DNA of 19,083 nucleotides, taken from the NCBI GenBank assembly GCA_001941025.1, contig MSHE01000035.1, positions 366 to 19,448 of the forward strand, in the 5' to 3' direction. The translations under genes and the position numbers were made by a program. A model generated the notes under the pieces. It saw only the letters and a list, made by a program, of their open reading frames with translations. It was not told where the DNA came from and ran no database searches. Positions 8,933 through 18,500 of the stretch are shown in pieces (position 1 is the first letter of the stretch; each line of letters begins with the position of its first letter). Origin of the DNA: Lachnospiraceae bacterium Zagget3. GTDB lineage: Bacteria; Bacillota_A; Clostridia; Lachnospirales; Lachnospiraceae.

Positions 8933-10801
8933 TTAGTTTATTTTCCCGTTTTTCACGGTATAGCTTTTTCCGCCGGAGGTCACAGGTCCGCTGTAGCCGA
9001 ACTGCACCTTTCCGCCGCTTACGTACCATGTCCCGTTCTGATTCGACGCGATCCCTTTGAAGCCAAAGTCGACCTTGCCGGCCTGTATATACCACCAGCC
9101 GTTCGCGTTCTTGTAATGCGCCAGCCCCGTATAGCCGAACTGCACTTTCCCGCCGGTCACATAATACCAGCCATTCACGTTCTTATCCACGCCGTTGTGG
9201 GTAAAGTCGACCTTGCCGCCACTGATGTACCACCAGCCATTCGCGTTCTTATAATTGGCCAGACCGGTAAAGTCAAACCGGACTTTCCCGCCAATCACAT
9301 AATACCAGCCGTTCTTGTTCTTGTCGACACCGTTGTGGGTAAAGTCCACCTTGCCGTCCTTGATGTACCACCATCCGTTGGCGTTCTTGTAGTTCGCCAG
9401 TCCGGTAAAATCATGCTGTACCTTATTTCCAACTACATAATACCAGATACCCTTGTCTCCGATTGCGCCGGTCGTGTCTTTATACACGCTGTTCTGATCG
9501 AAGTTGACATATCCGTTCACAACGTACCAATCTCCGTTGGAATTGTTTGCGAAGCCAGTATAGCTCGTATCCACTATTCCGTCCACATAATAGCCCCATT
9601 TTCCGTCATTGCCTTTGAGCAAACCGGTTTTTCCGCTTCCCGCGTTCGGATTGTCCGTGCCGGAACCGTCCTCATCAGGTTCCGCCGGGCCGGGCTCCAC
9701 AACGCCCGGGTTTTCCTCATTAGGATTTTCATCTCCGGAATCCCCGCCATCGGGTTCCGCCGGGCCGGGCTCCACAACGCCCGGGTCTTCCTCATTAGGA
9801 TTTTCATCTCCGGAGTCCCCGTCATCGGGTTCCGCCGGGCCGGGCTCCACAACGCCCGGGTCTTCCTCATTAGGATTTTCATCTCCGGAATCCCCGTCAT
9901 CGGGTTCCGCCGGGCCGGGCTCTACAACGCCCGGGTCGGTATCATCAGGATTCTCATCCCCGGGTTCCTCATCGTCGGGGTCCGCCGGGCCGGGCTCCTC
10001 AACCCCAGGGTCCTCATCCCCGGGTTCCTCTTCGCCGGGTTCCTCATCGCCGGGATCCGCCGGGCCAGGTTCCTCAACTCCGGGATCTTCTGGGTTTTCT
10101 CCGCTGCCAGCTATAATCGTAAACGTCGCTTCCGCGTCCTCCCAATCATACAACGCCACGTTGACCTTTACCGTGACCGTTCCGTCTGTCTGCGCAGTCA
10201 GTACGACTTGGCCGTCCGTCATATCGCCTGCCGTTTCCAGACTGCTGTAGTCACAGATCTCCTCACAGGAGATAACCCCATCCCGGTCTGTTTCCACTGT
10301 CACCGTGGCAAGCCGCAAAGTGTCATATCTATGATCACATACACATCCCTTGTTTTCCTCCCAGCATCGAAAAACACTTTCATCGCCGCCATTACACAGG
10401 CCGGGGCCACAGCCCGCTCCTTTTGAGCAGCCGACATATTGCACATGCGCGTAAGGCGAGATCGTAAGAGTAACCGATTCTCCTATGGCAAGCGAGACCT
10501 CCTGCGTTGGAGCGCTGATCTCCAACTCGCCAAAACTATGGCCATGATAGGGTTTGTTTGTCTCTTCCGGAGTCAGCGCAGTCGTTTGGATATTCTCATC
10601 CCCGACATTTGTCCCCTCACACTCATCCGTACAGCAGCAACACCCGCAATCGTCCTCCCCGGTGCAGCTGCCACACATTTCCTCCTCTTCGAGCGCTGTG
10701 GAATCTTCCGGCCCCGCAGCCAGCGCGATTCCCCCACCAAGGGCACATACCAAGCCTGCCGACAGCAGACATACCAGTACTCTTTGAGAAACTCTCCGCA
10801 T
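8933..10801 (-). CDS. Short Cys-rich wall-binding surface protein with 25-residue-repeat stalk
   Basis: Complete, 622 residues, ATG at 10801 with a perfect AGGAGG 8 bases upstream (10810-10815). Order: signal peptide (1-29, ending LAAG); [19 protein letters not shown] at 43-61; an Ig-like domain with Cys-rich insertion (about 80-232; [10 protein letters not shown] 116-125, CW 146-147, KGCVC 151-155, then an extra C-x3-C pair); an acidic Pro/Gly-rich stalk (236-388) built from 25-residue repeats; about ten wall-binding repeats (390-622) finishing with a shorter YTVKNGK cap. It looks like a minimal display protein: one Cys-rich head held off the wall by a stalk, with nothing else. It sits between two relatives, 21 and 19 bases from them. 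Closest relative is the gene at 10823-12460, but the CCCC motif is shared instead with the gene at 5293-8913. The head's ligand is unknown. Confidence 0.95.
   Translation of the reverse strand: MRRVSQRVLVCLLSAGLVCALGGGIALAAGPEDSTALEEEEMCGSCTGEDDCGCCCCTDECEGTNVGDENIQTTALTPEETNKPYHGHSFGELEISAPTQEVSLAIGESVTLTISPYAHVQYVGCSKGAGCGPGLCNGGDESVFRCWEENKGCVCDHRYDTLRLATVTVETDRDGVISCEEICDYSSLETAGDMTDGQVVLTAQTDGTVTVKVNVALYDWEDAEATFTIIAGSGENPEDPGVEEPGPADPGDEEPGEEEPGDEDPGVEEPGPADPDDEEPGDENPDDTDPGVVEPGPAEPDDGDSGDENPNEEDPGVVEPGPAEPDDGDSGDENPNEEDPGVVEPGPAEPDGGDSGDENPNEENPGVVEPGPAEPDEDGSGTDNPNAGSGKTGLLKGNDGKWGYYVDGIVDTSYTGFANNSNGDWYVVNGYVNFDQNSVYKDTTGAIGDKGIWYYVVGNKVQHDFTGLANYKNANGWWYIKDGKVDFTHNGVDKNKNGWYYVIGGKVRFDFTGLANYKNANGWWYISGGKVDFTHNGVDKNVNGWYYVTGGKVQFGYTGLAHYKNANGWWYIQAGKVDFGFKGIASNQNGTWYVSGGKVQFGYSGPVTSGGKSYTVKNGKIN
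9681..10100 (-). repeat. 75-bp tandem repeats coding a 25-residue stalk unit
   Basis: The marker tccgccgggc recurs at 9681, 9756, 9831, 9906, 9981 and 10056, exactly 75 bases apart. The four low-coordinate units are close to identical ([18 protein letters not shown]), while those nearest the head (above about 9950) are diverged. That pattern suggests recent expansion at the wall-proximal end. Confidence 0.92.
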
Positions 10802-10822
10802 AGAAAAAACCTCCTACTACAA

Positions 10823-12460
10823 TCAGTTTACTTTTCCTTTTTTCACGGTATAGGTCTTTCCGCCGAAGGTTACGGGTCCACTGTAACCGAACTGTACCTT
10901 GCCGCCGCTTAAGTACCATGTCCCGTTTTGGTTCGACGCAATTCCCTTGAAGGAAAAGTCTACTTTGCCGCCTTTTACATACCACCAGCCGTTGTTGTTC
11001 TTTGCGACGGTGTTGGCAGAAAAATCAACCTTGCCCCCTTTGATGTACCACCAGCCGTTGGCATTTTTATAGTTTGCCACGCCGGTGTATCCAAACTGTA
11101 CCTTGCCGCCGACCACATACCACCAGCCGTTAGCGTTTTTATCGACGCCGTTGTGGTTGAAATCCACCTTGCCGCCATTGACATAGTACCATCCGTTGTT
11201 GTTTTTGTATACGCCGGAGGCGTTAAAGTCAACCTTCCCTTTGTTGATGTACCACCAGCCGTTGGCATTCTTGTAGTTTGCCAGACCAACGAAGTCATGC
11301 TGCACTTTACTGCCAACCACATAATACCATATGCCCTTGTCTCCGATTAAACCTGTCGTGTCTTTATATACACTGTTTTGGTCAAATAAGACATATCCGT
11401 TCACAACGTACCAGTCACCGTTGGCGTTGCTTGCAAAGCCGGTATAGCTCGTATCTACTATGCCATTCACATAGTACCCCCATTTGTTGTCATCGCCTTT
11501 GATCAAACCGGTTTTCCCATTCCCCGGCTCCGGATTGTCTGTGCCGGAACCACCATCGTCAGGCTCCGCAGGCCCAGGCTCCACAATGCCGGGGTCGTCA
11601 TCGTTGGGATTCTCTTCGCCGGGCTCCTCATCATCAGGTTCCTCCGGCCCGGGCTCCACAATACCGGGGTCGTCATCGTTGGGATTCTCTTCGCCGGGCT
11701 CCTCATCATCGGGTTCCTCCGGCCCGGGCTCTACGACACCGGGATCCTCATCGTTGGGATTCTCTTCGCCGGGCTCCTCATCATCAGGTTCCTCCGGCCC
11801 GGGCTCTACAATACCGGGGTCGTCATCTCCAGGCTCTTCTGTTTCGGGATCCTCCGCGCCGGTTACGACAATCGTGAACGTTGTCTCCGCATCCACCCAG
11901 TCATACAACGCCGCTTTAACTGTTACCGTCACAGTCCCGTTTCTCTGGCCGGTTAAGATAAGACTTCCTTCGGTCATATCCCCTACCGCTTCAAAAGCGC
12001 TGTAATCACACTCCGTTTCACAGGAAATAATGTCATCTGCATCAGTAGTTACACTTACCTCAACTAAACGCAGGCGAGCCTGGCTGGATTGCGTCCCGTT
12101 ACACACACAACCCTTTCCAACGATCCAACAAGTATCTTCGCAATGCTCCAGGCAGCAAAGAGATCCCACATTACATCCTTTATACTGCACATGGGCGAAA
12201 GGCTCAATGGTAAGCACAACGGATTCTCCCGCCTCAATCTCAATGGTTTCATCCTCTTCTACCCCACTGATCTGGAGATCGCCGTGAGTGAATCCGTGAT
12301 AAGGCTGATACCCGTCTGCCGTCCAATCATCCGGTTCCAATGCCAGTGTCTGTATACCGGCATCCCCTGTTTCCGCCGCGAAGGCAGTCACGCCGCCGAG
12401 ACCAACGATCATACCCACCGACAACAGACATGTCAGAACTCTTTGAAAAAATCTTCTCAT
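10823..12460 (-). CDS. Short Cys-rich wall-binding surface protein, paralog of the next gene
   Basis: I take ATG 12460 as the start (545 residues). AGGAG lies 9 bases upstream and the protein then begins directly with a Sec signal peptide (MRRFFQRVLTCLL...AFAA). A longer frame to 12556 would add 32 polar residues before it and run through a perfect hairpin, so I reject it. Order: signal peptide (1-29); PYHGFTHG segment; Ig-like domain with Cys-rich insertion (about 60-200; PFAHVQYKGC 87-96, CW 111-112, KGCVC 116-120, then C-x3-C); acidic Pro-rich stalk (202-314) of 25-residue repeats; about ten wall-binding repeats (318-545) ending YTVKKGKVN. It lacks the CCCC motif of its neighbour but has a CC pair inside the Cys-rich loop. 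It may be transcribed both from upstream and from its own candidate promoter at 12515-12543. Confidence 0.95.
   Translation of the reverse strand: MRRFFQRVLTCLLSVGMIVGLGGVTAFAAETGDAGIQTLALEPDDWTADGYQPYHGFTHGDLQISGVEEDETIEIEAGESVVLTIEPFAHVQYKGCNVGSLCCLEHCEDTCWIVGKGCVCNGTQSSQARLRLVEVSVTTDADDIISCETECDYSAFEAVGDMTEGSLILTGQRNGTVTVTVKAALYDWVDAETTFTIVVTGAEDPETEEPGDDDPGIVEPGPEEPDDEEPGEENPNDEDPGVVEPGPEEPDDEEPGEENPNDDDPGIVEPGPEEPDDEEPGEENPNDDDPGIVEPGPAEPDDGGSGTDNPEPGNGKTGLIKGDDNKWGYYVNGIVDTSYTGFASNANGDWYVVNGYVLFDQNSVYKDTTGLIGDKGIWYYVVGSKVQHDFVGLANYKNANGWWYINKGKVDFNASGVYKNNNGWYYVNGGKVDFNHNGVDKNANGWWYVVGGKVQFGYTGVANYKNANGWWYIKGGKVDFSANTVAKNNNGWWYVKGGKVDFSFKGIASNQNGTWYLSGGKVQFGYSGPVTFGGKTYTVKKGKVN
11560..11835 (-). 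repeat. 75-bp tandem repeats coding a 25-residue stalk unit
   Basis: The marker gggattctcttcgccgggct recurs at 11606, 11681 and 11756, 75 bases apart. Units read EPGPEEPDDEEPGEENPND. The period equals that of the stalk at 9681-10100, although the unit sequence has drifted (EEPG in place of DSGD). Confidence 0.92.
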
Positions 12461-12465
12461 GGTGC

Positions 12466-12476
12466 CCTTCTCCTTT
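12466..12476 (-). promoter_or_regulatory. Ribosome binding site deciding the start at 12460
   Basis: AAAGGAGAAGG on the minus strand, with AGGAG (12470-12474) 9 bases from ATG 12460. It supports the shorter start that opens directly with a signal peptide. Confidence 0.85.
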
Positions 12477-12481
12477 ATGAA

Positions 12482-12510
12482 GGACCCGGCACGATATAGG
12501 TGCCGGGTCC
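12482..12510 (-). other. Perfect 11-bp intergenic hairpin before the gene at 10823-12460
   Basis: GGACCCGGCAC (12482-12492) pairs with GTGCCGGGTCC (12500-12510) across a 7-base loop. On the coding strand it follows the stop at 12578 and ends 6 bases before the AAAGGAGAAGG ribosome site. No U-run follows it on that strand (the next bases are TTCATAAAG), so a classic intrinsic terminator is doubtful. It could be a 5' stabilising or processing stem-loop that uncouples downstream expression from the giant upstream gene. Confidence 0.75.
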
Positions 12511-12514
12511 GTTC

Positions 12515-12543
12515 ATCTTTGTTGTTTCGAGCCGATATGTCAA
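12515..12543 (-). promoter_or_regulatory. Candidate internal promoter with consensus -35 box
   Basis: On the minus strand TTGACA (12538-12543) is followed after 17 bases by AAAGAT (12515-12520), a weak -10 match (3 of 6). A start about 6-8 bases on would put the hairpin at 12482-12510 at the extreme 5' end of the transcript. It is the only gap in the window long enough for such an arrangement. The weak -10 keeps confidence low. Confidence 0.35.
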
Positions 12544-12577
12544 CTCGTTTCCTCATGGTTTCTCTCAGCCGGTCGGT

Positions 12578-15500
12578 TTAAATCACGTATCCGTTCCGCA
12601 CGGTGTAGGTCTTTCCATTGTAGGTCACGGTGCCGCTGTAGGCGAACTGCACTTTGCCGTTGTTCAGGTACCATGTCCCGTTCTGGTTCGAAGCGATCCC
12701 GTGGAAGTTAAACTGTACTTTGCCGCCTTCCACATACCACCAGCCGTTCTTGTTCTTATCGACGCCTTTGTGGGTGAAGTCCACTTTGCCGGCGTTGATG
12801 TACCACCAGCCGTTCGCGTTGCCGTAGTTGCCAAGGCCCGTGAAGTCAAACTGCACCTTGCCGCCGACCACGTAGAACCAGCCATTCTTGTTCTTGTCGA
12901 CGCCGTTGTGGGTGAAGTCCACTTTGCCGCCCGCAATGTACCACCAGCCGTTGTCGTTCTTGTAGTTCGAAAGGCCCGTGAAGCCGAACTGTACCTTGCC
13001 GCCTTCCACATAGTACCAGCCGTTCTGGTTCTTATCGACGCCGTTGTGGGTGAAGTCCACCTTGCCGTCTTTGATGTACCACCAGCCGTTCACGTTGCGG
13101 AAGTTGCTAAGGCCCGTAAAGTTCGTCTGCACCTTGCTGTCGATCACGTAGTACCAGTCACCCGCGGTGCCGATGGCGCCGGTCCGGTCTTTTATGATAT
13201 CCGTCTTCGTAAAGGTGACGACACCGTTCTCGACATACCACTTGCCGTTCGCGTTCTCCGCAAAGCCGTAATAGTCCAGGCAGACCAGGCCGTCCGCATA
13301 CAGGCGCCAGATCCCGTCGGAATCCTTGATGAGCCCATCTTTAAGCACCAGGTTGTCTTTCGCGGTCTTCAGCTCGAGCACTGCAGCGTCTACCTCATCC
13401 TGCGTGGCATCCGGGTCAGCCAGGACGCTCACCGCGTTCAAAAGGCTTTCCTCGAACGGTGCCCAGGTGTCCGCTGTGTAGCAGCTCAACGGCAGCATGG
13501 AATCTATCACGATCTCGTTTAACAGCTCGCTCTTATCGACCCCTTCGGGTGTCGGTGTCGGTTCCGGCTTCTCCAAGCCTACGATCGCCGTTACAAGGGC
13601 AACCGTCGCGTCATTTACGGCATCCTGTGTCGCATCCGGATCCGCGTCGACTGCCTTCGCGGCAGTAAGCGCATCCTGCATCGCTGCCCAGCTCTCCGGT
13701 GTGTAAGCGCTTTCGTCTAACGCGTCCGCCGTATCGATCGCCGCTTCCAGTACGGTCTTGTCGACTTCTACAGGGGTTTCCACCTCCTCCAGATCCGCGA
13801 GCGCGTTCACGAGAGCGACCGCCGCGCTGTTTATGTCATCCTGTGTCGCGTTGTCGTCCGCACTGACCGCCTTTGCCGCGGCCAGGGCATTCTGGAGGGC
13901 GTTCCAGCTGTCTGGTGTGTAGTAATCCTTGTACTCCTCCAGCGCTTCCGTTGCCGCGATCGCCGCATTCAGGATCGCCTTGTCGGTCTGCTCCTCGGGC
14001 ACCAGATCCACGAGCGCGTTCACGAGATCGACTGCCGCACTGTTTACGGCATCCTGTGTCGCGTTAGCGTCCGCGCTGACTTCCTTTGCCGCGGCTACAA
14101 CGGCCTGAAGGGCTTCCCAGCTCTCCGGTGTGTAATATTCCTCATAGGCATCCAGCGCTTCCGCCGCAGAGATCATCGCGTTCAGGATGGTCTTGTCAGC
14201 GGCCTGTTGCAGATTCTCCTTCGCTGTCTGCAAGGCTGCCAGAGCGTCGTCCACCTCAGCCTGCGTGGCATTCGGGTTCGTCAGAACATCCTGTGCGTTC
14301 GAAAGAGCCTCTTCAAACGCTTCCCAGCTGGCCGGAGTGTAGTCACTCTTTGACTCATTCACATCCTCCGCAAACGCTTCTTCCAGCTCGGTCTTATCAG
14401 CCTTCTCACCGGATACAGGCTCAAGCTCTGCGATTGCATCTACAAGGGCAACCCTTGCAGCATTTACAGCATCCTGTGTCGCTTCTTCATCCGCATCTAC
14501 TGCCTGTGCCGCAGCAAGCGCATCCTGCATCGCTGCCCAGCTGTCTTCTGTAAAGTCTTCCTCATTCAGAGCCAGCGCGGAATTGATTGCCTCTTCCAAC
14601 CCTTCCTTGTCAGCGAGCAGTTGCAGATTCTCCTTCGCCGCCTGCAAGGCTTCCAGCGCTTCGTCCACCTCAGCCTGCGTGGCATCCGGGTCCGTCAGGA
14701 CGCTCTGTGCATCGTCAAGGGCATCCGCAAATGCCTGCCAGCTGGACGATGTGTAGTCGCTGTCGTTCAGTTCTATATCCTCCGTATATTCGGCCAACAG
14801 TTCGCTCTTATCGACTACAGGCGCGTCGGGTTTCACCAGGTTCGTGATCGCAGTCACAAGAGCCACGGTTGCATCATCCACCTCTTCCTTCGTGGCAATC
14901 GGATTATCCATCACATCTTGCGCTGCCTGAAGGGCCGCGTCGACATCACTCCAGCTCTCCTCCGTGAAGTCCTCAGGATTCAGCGCTTCCGCTTCTTCGA
15001 TCGCCTCGCTCAGCAAGGTCTTATCCGGGAGCGGCTCCTCCTCAAAGATATCTCCGCAGAAGGAGCAGCGGGTGATCAGCATGCCATCCTCTGCCACAGT
15101 CTCCGAAGGCGCGTGCGCCTCGTTGATCTCGGCTTTCCACTCTACCATGCGGACCGCCAGGTTCTCGCCTTCCACCGCGTTGTCCGCCGTGATGATGAAG
15201 TAGGTGTCGCCTTCCGTGTACTCGACGGTGTATCCATCCACCGAGCTGAACGTGCCCGCGATGGCGCTGGCGATCGCCGCCTCGTCGATCTCTCCATAGA
15301 AATCGTGCGCATGGCTCGTGCCGCTGCTTACCACCGTCTCATTGCCGTCCGCGTCGATGCTGACCAGCTCATACGCGTACATGCCGCGCATGTTCGCTTT
15401 GTGCGCTACCGCCACATAGGTGGAGGCAGGCTCCGCATCGGTCCCGGCGATCATGTCGTTGTTCACCACGATGCCGGTCGGGATCCGTCCGCTCTGTGTC

Positions 15501-18500
15501 GCGAAGATCACGGTCTTGTCCGAATCCGCGGCGATGATCCCTTCTCCGGTGATATCCTGGATCTGCAGCATGCCGGAGGTGATCGCTACCCAGTCCGTGG
15601 AGACCATCGTGATCACGAGCTGGTTCCCGTTCTGTACTTCGTATGTGATCGTGCGGTCCGTATCATAGACATCTCCGCCCGCGATCGTGATCAGCAGGTC
15701 GTCCCGCAGATCGTCGTGGGCCAGCGCGATGTTGTCACTGAAGGTGATCGTCGCGATGATGGTCTGGTTCAGTTCGCCATCCGCGTCGTCGTGCTCACCG
15801 CTCGTGATATCGAAATCTACGATCCCGATCGCTTCGTCTTCCGAAATCCATTTCGCGTACAGGGTCGTGTTCTCATCGACCGTGCCGTCATTGGCCTCGA
15901 AGTCAAACTCGTTTCCGTCGGTGCAGTCCTGATCCGTATACCACCCGGCGAAAACATAGCCTTCTTTTGTCGGGGTGGTCGGCACCGCGATGGTGTCCGC
16001 GCCTTCCGCCTTTGCCGGCTCCTCAACGCCGTCGCCCTGGCCACGGTAGATGATCAGGGAGTTGCCCCAGTAGCTGCTCCACATCGTCGTATTGCTCGTC
16101 GATGTCATCGGGTGGGTGAGCACGGTCTGGCTTTCCACATCAGAGCCACCCTGCGTATCAAAGTTGACGCTGACGGCGTCCTGCACGATCTCGATGCCGT
16201 ATACGAACCGGTACTGGTTCTCGAACGACACCAGGCTGTTGAACACCGTGTTCTCCGCTGTCGGGAGCGTCACGCCCGCGTTGATGTCGTCCCCGTATAT
16301 CATGGTTTCATTATAATCAACGCAGATCCGCGGGTCGATCGTGCTATCATGCTCCAGCGCGTAATTGGCCAGCCAGCGGCGGATCAGATCATTTCCGCCG
16401 GAAGAGGAATCACTCGCAGCCTGATTGTAGATATCCACAAATTCAGGATCATAGATCCCGCTCATGAAATACCGGGTCGCGCCGAACAGCTGCGAATAGC
16501 TGAACGTGTTCCCGTAGTCATCGGAAGTCTGCAGCAGGAAGCTGTCATCGGCGCTTACCGTTGCGCCGACCTCATCCAGCAGATCCACCAGGGAGACCCC
16601 GTTCGTGGTAAACGTCCGGAACCCGGTCATGCCACACTGGCTGGAGCCGTTCGCGAAGCTCGCCATCTCACGGATCTCATCCGATGTCCACGTTCCCAGT
16701 ATATTCTGGTCATCCGTCGTGTAGTGATTGCCGTCCATATCCTCGATGATGGAGAATCCTGCGCTGGTCCCCGTGTAGAAGGTCGTAAGGCCGACCGCGT
16801 CTTCGTAACCGGCCGCCTTCACGGTCACTTCATAGACCTGCGTCTGAGGATAGTACGGCACCGTGCCTCTGGCAGTGGTGTAGGTATACGGGAATCCGTG
16901 CCCCTCCATGACATAGACGATCGGGTCGTCCTCGGTACGGTTGAATGTTAAGTTGTTGCCGCTTATGGTCAGCTCATCCGCCGTAAGGGTGATCGTTTTC
17001 GGCGCGTTCGGGTACGTCAAGTCTCCGGTGTCGGTATCGCCGGTGACCTCGCCGCCCTCATCGACCGGTGCGTCCGTCTCGACCGGGCGGAGCGTGACCT
17101 CGGTGATGCTCGCTGTATAAGCATTGTCCGCGTTTTCCAACGAGACCCTTGAAGTCCCCGCGTCACTGGACTGGCGAAGGCTCGTCATGTTGGAAGCGAT
17201 CGAAGCGGGCTCCTGCAGATGCTCTTCATCCCACACATAGACATGCGTGGTCAGCGTGCCGCTGTAGGCCCCGATACCGGTGATCGTGACCTCTACGTAC
17301 GTGCCTACATTATCTTCGCTCGTATCCGCCGCAACAGTGAAGTCTGTCCCCTGTACCAGCGATACGCCGTTTACCTGCACATCGGCAGGGACTTCTTCTG
17401 TTCCCACATACACCGCTGCGAGGGGATCATCCACGGTACCGACGATCGACAGATCGATCGTATTACCCGCGGCTTCGACTGCCGTCACTTTAAATCCCCA
17501 ATACGTCATGCTGGAGTCGGATGTCAGCCGGATGGTAAATGTATCCGTCGGGATGTACAGCGTGACGCCCGCGAGGGACGACCCGTCATACTTGCCGATC
17601 TGGTTGCCATCTCCGTCATAGACATAGATGTAATCATATCCGGACTCCGTGTAGGTCTGCTCATCGAACGTCACATAGACGCCGTTCTCCGCGCCATCCA
17701 GCGTGTAGGTCCAGGATTCATCCTCGTTGTTGGAATAGTTGTGCTCGCTCTCCGGAAGTCTGTAGATCCCGCAGATTGTGCAGTAGTCATCCTCATAGTT
17801 GTGGCCCACGGTGAAGAAGGTCACATCGGTGCACCACATGTAACCCCACGCGCCATCCATGGCCGTGCGGTAGTAGCCGGTGCCTTCCTCACAGTAGAAG
17901 TAAGCGTCCTCATAGATGTCTGCCGTGTAGGTCGATGTAAAGCCGTCGCTCTCGGCCGTGGCGACAAAGCCGCAGCCCTCATCCGGCTGATAGTCTCCCA
18001 GCAGATCCTTGACCGAAACGTATTTCTCAGTGACATCGCTGCTGCCCATGCCGGTGATGCGGGTGAAGGTCTGTTCCTCTGCCTTCGCCTGCGCGAGCGC
18101 GAAATCATCGCCCGTGATCGTCGTGAGCAGTTCCCCGTTCTGATAGACCGGGATGTCATTGTAAGAGCCTATGACGACATCGAAATCCGCTACATACTTC
18201 AGCCAATCCATCTGGCCGGCCCCGTCGATCGCGAGGCGGTAGTAGCCGCCGCCGTCATAGATATAGGCGTCGGACAGATCAAACTCGTCCGATATGTTGT
18301 TCACATGCCAGTCATCGGAAGTGCTGACCCCGAAGAATGTGATGTCATCCGTGTCGAGGTCAAGGTATTCACTCAGCAGGTCCGTGATCGGGACATACTT
18401 GCCGGGGTAGTCGGACGAGCCGCGCTTGATGGTCGTCTCCGGCGCCGCCTCGATCGCCGCGTCAAGGTCTTTCGCCAGCAATGTCAGCGTCTCCCTGTTG

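Noticed and set aside
10740..10801. Twin-arginine (Tat) signal from the MRR start of two of the proteins
   Set aside because: The residues after RR do not fit the S/T-RR-x-F-L-K pattern well, and the paralogs begin MKRF with otherwise identical signal peptides, so Sec export is more likely.
10823..12556. Longer start for the gene ending at 10823 (Met at 12556)
   Set aside because: It adds 32 polar residues before a textbook signal peptide, runs through the perfect hairpin, and ignores the good ribosome site at 12466-12476.
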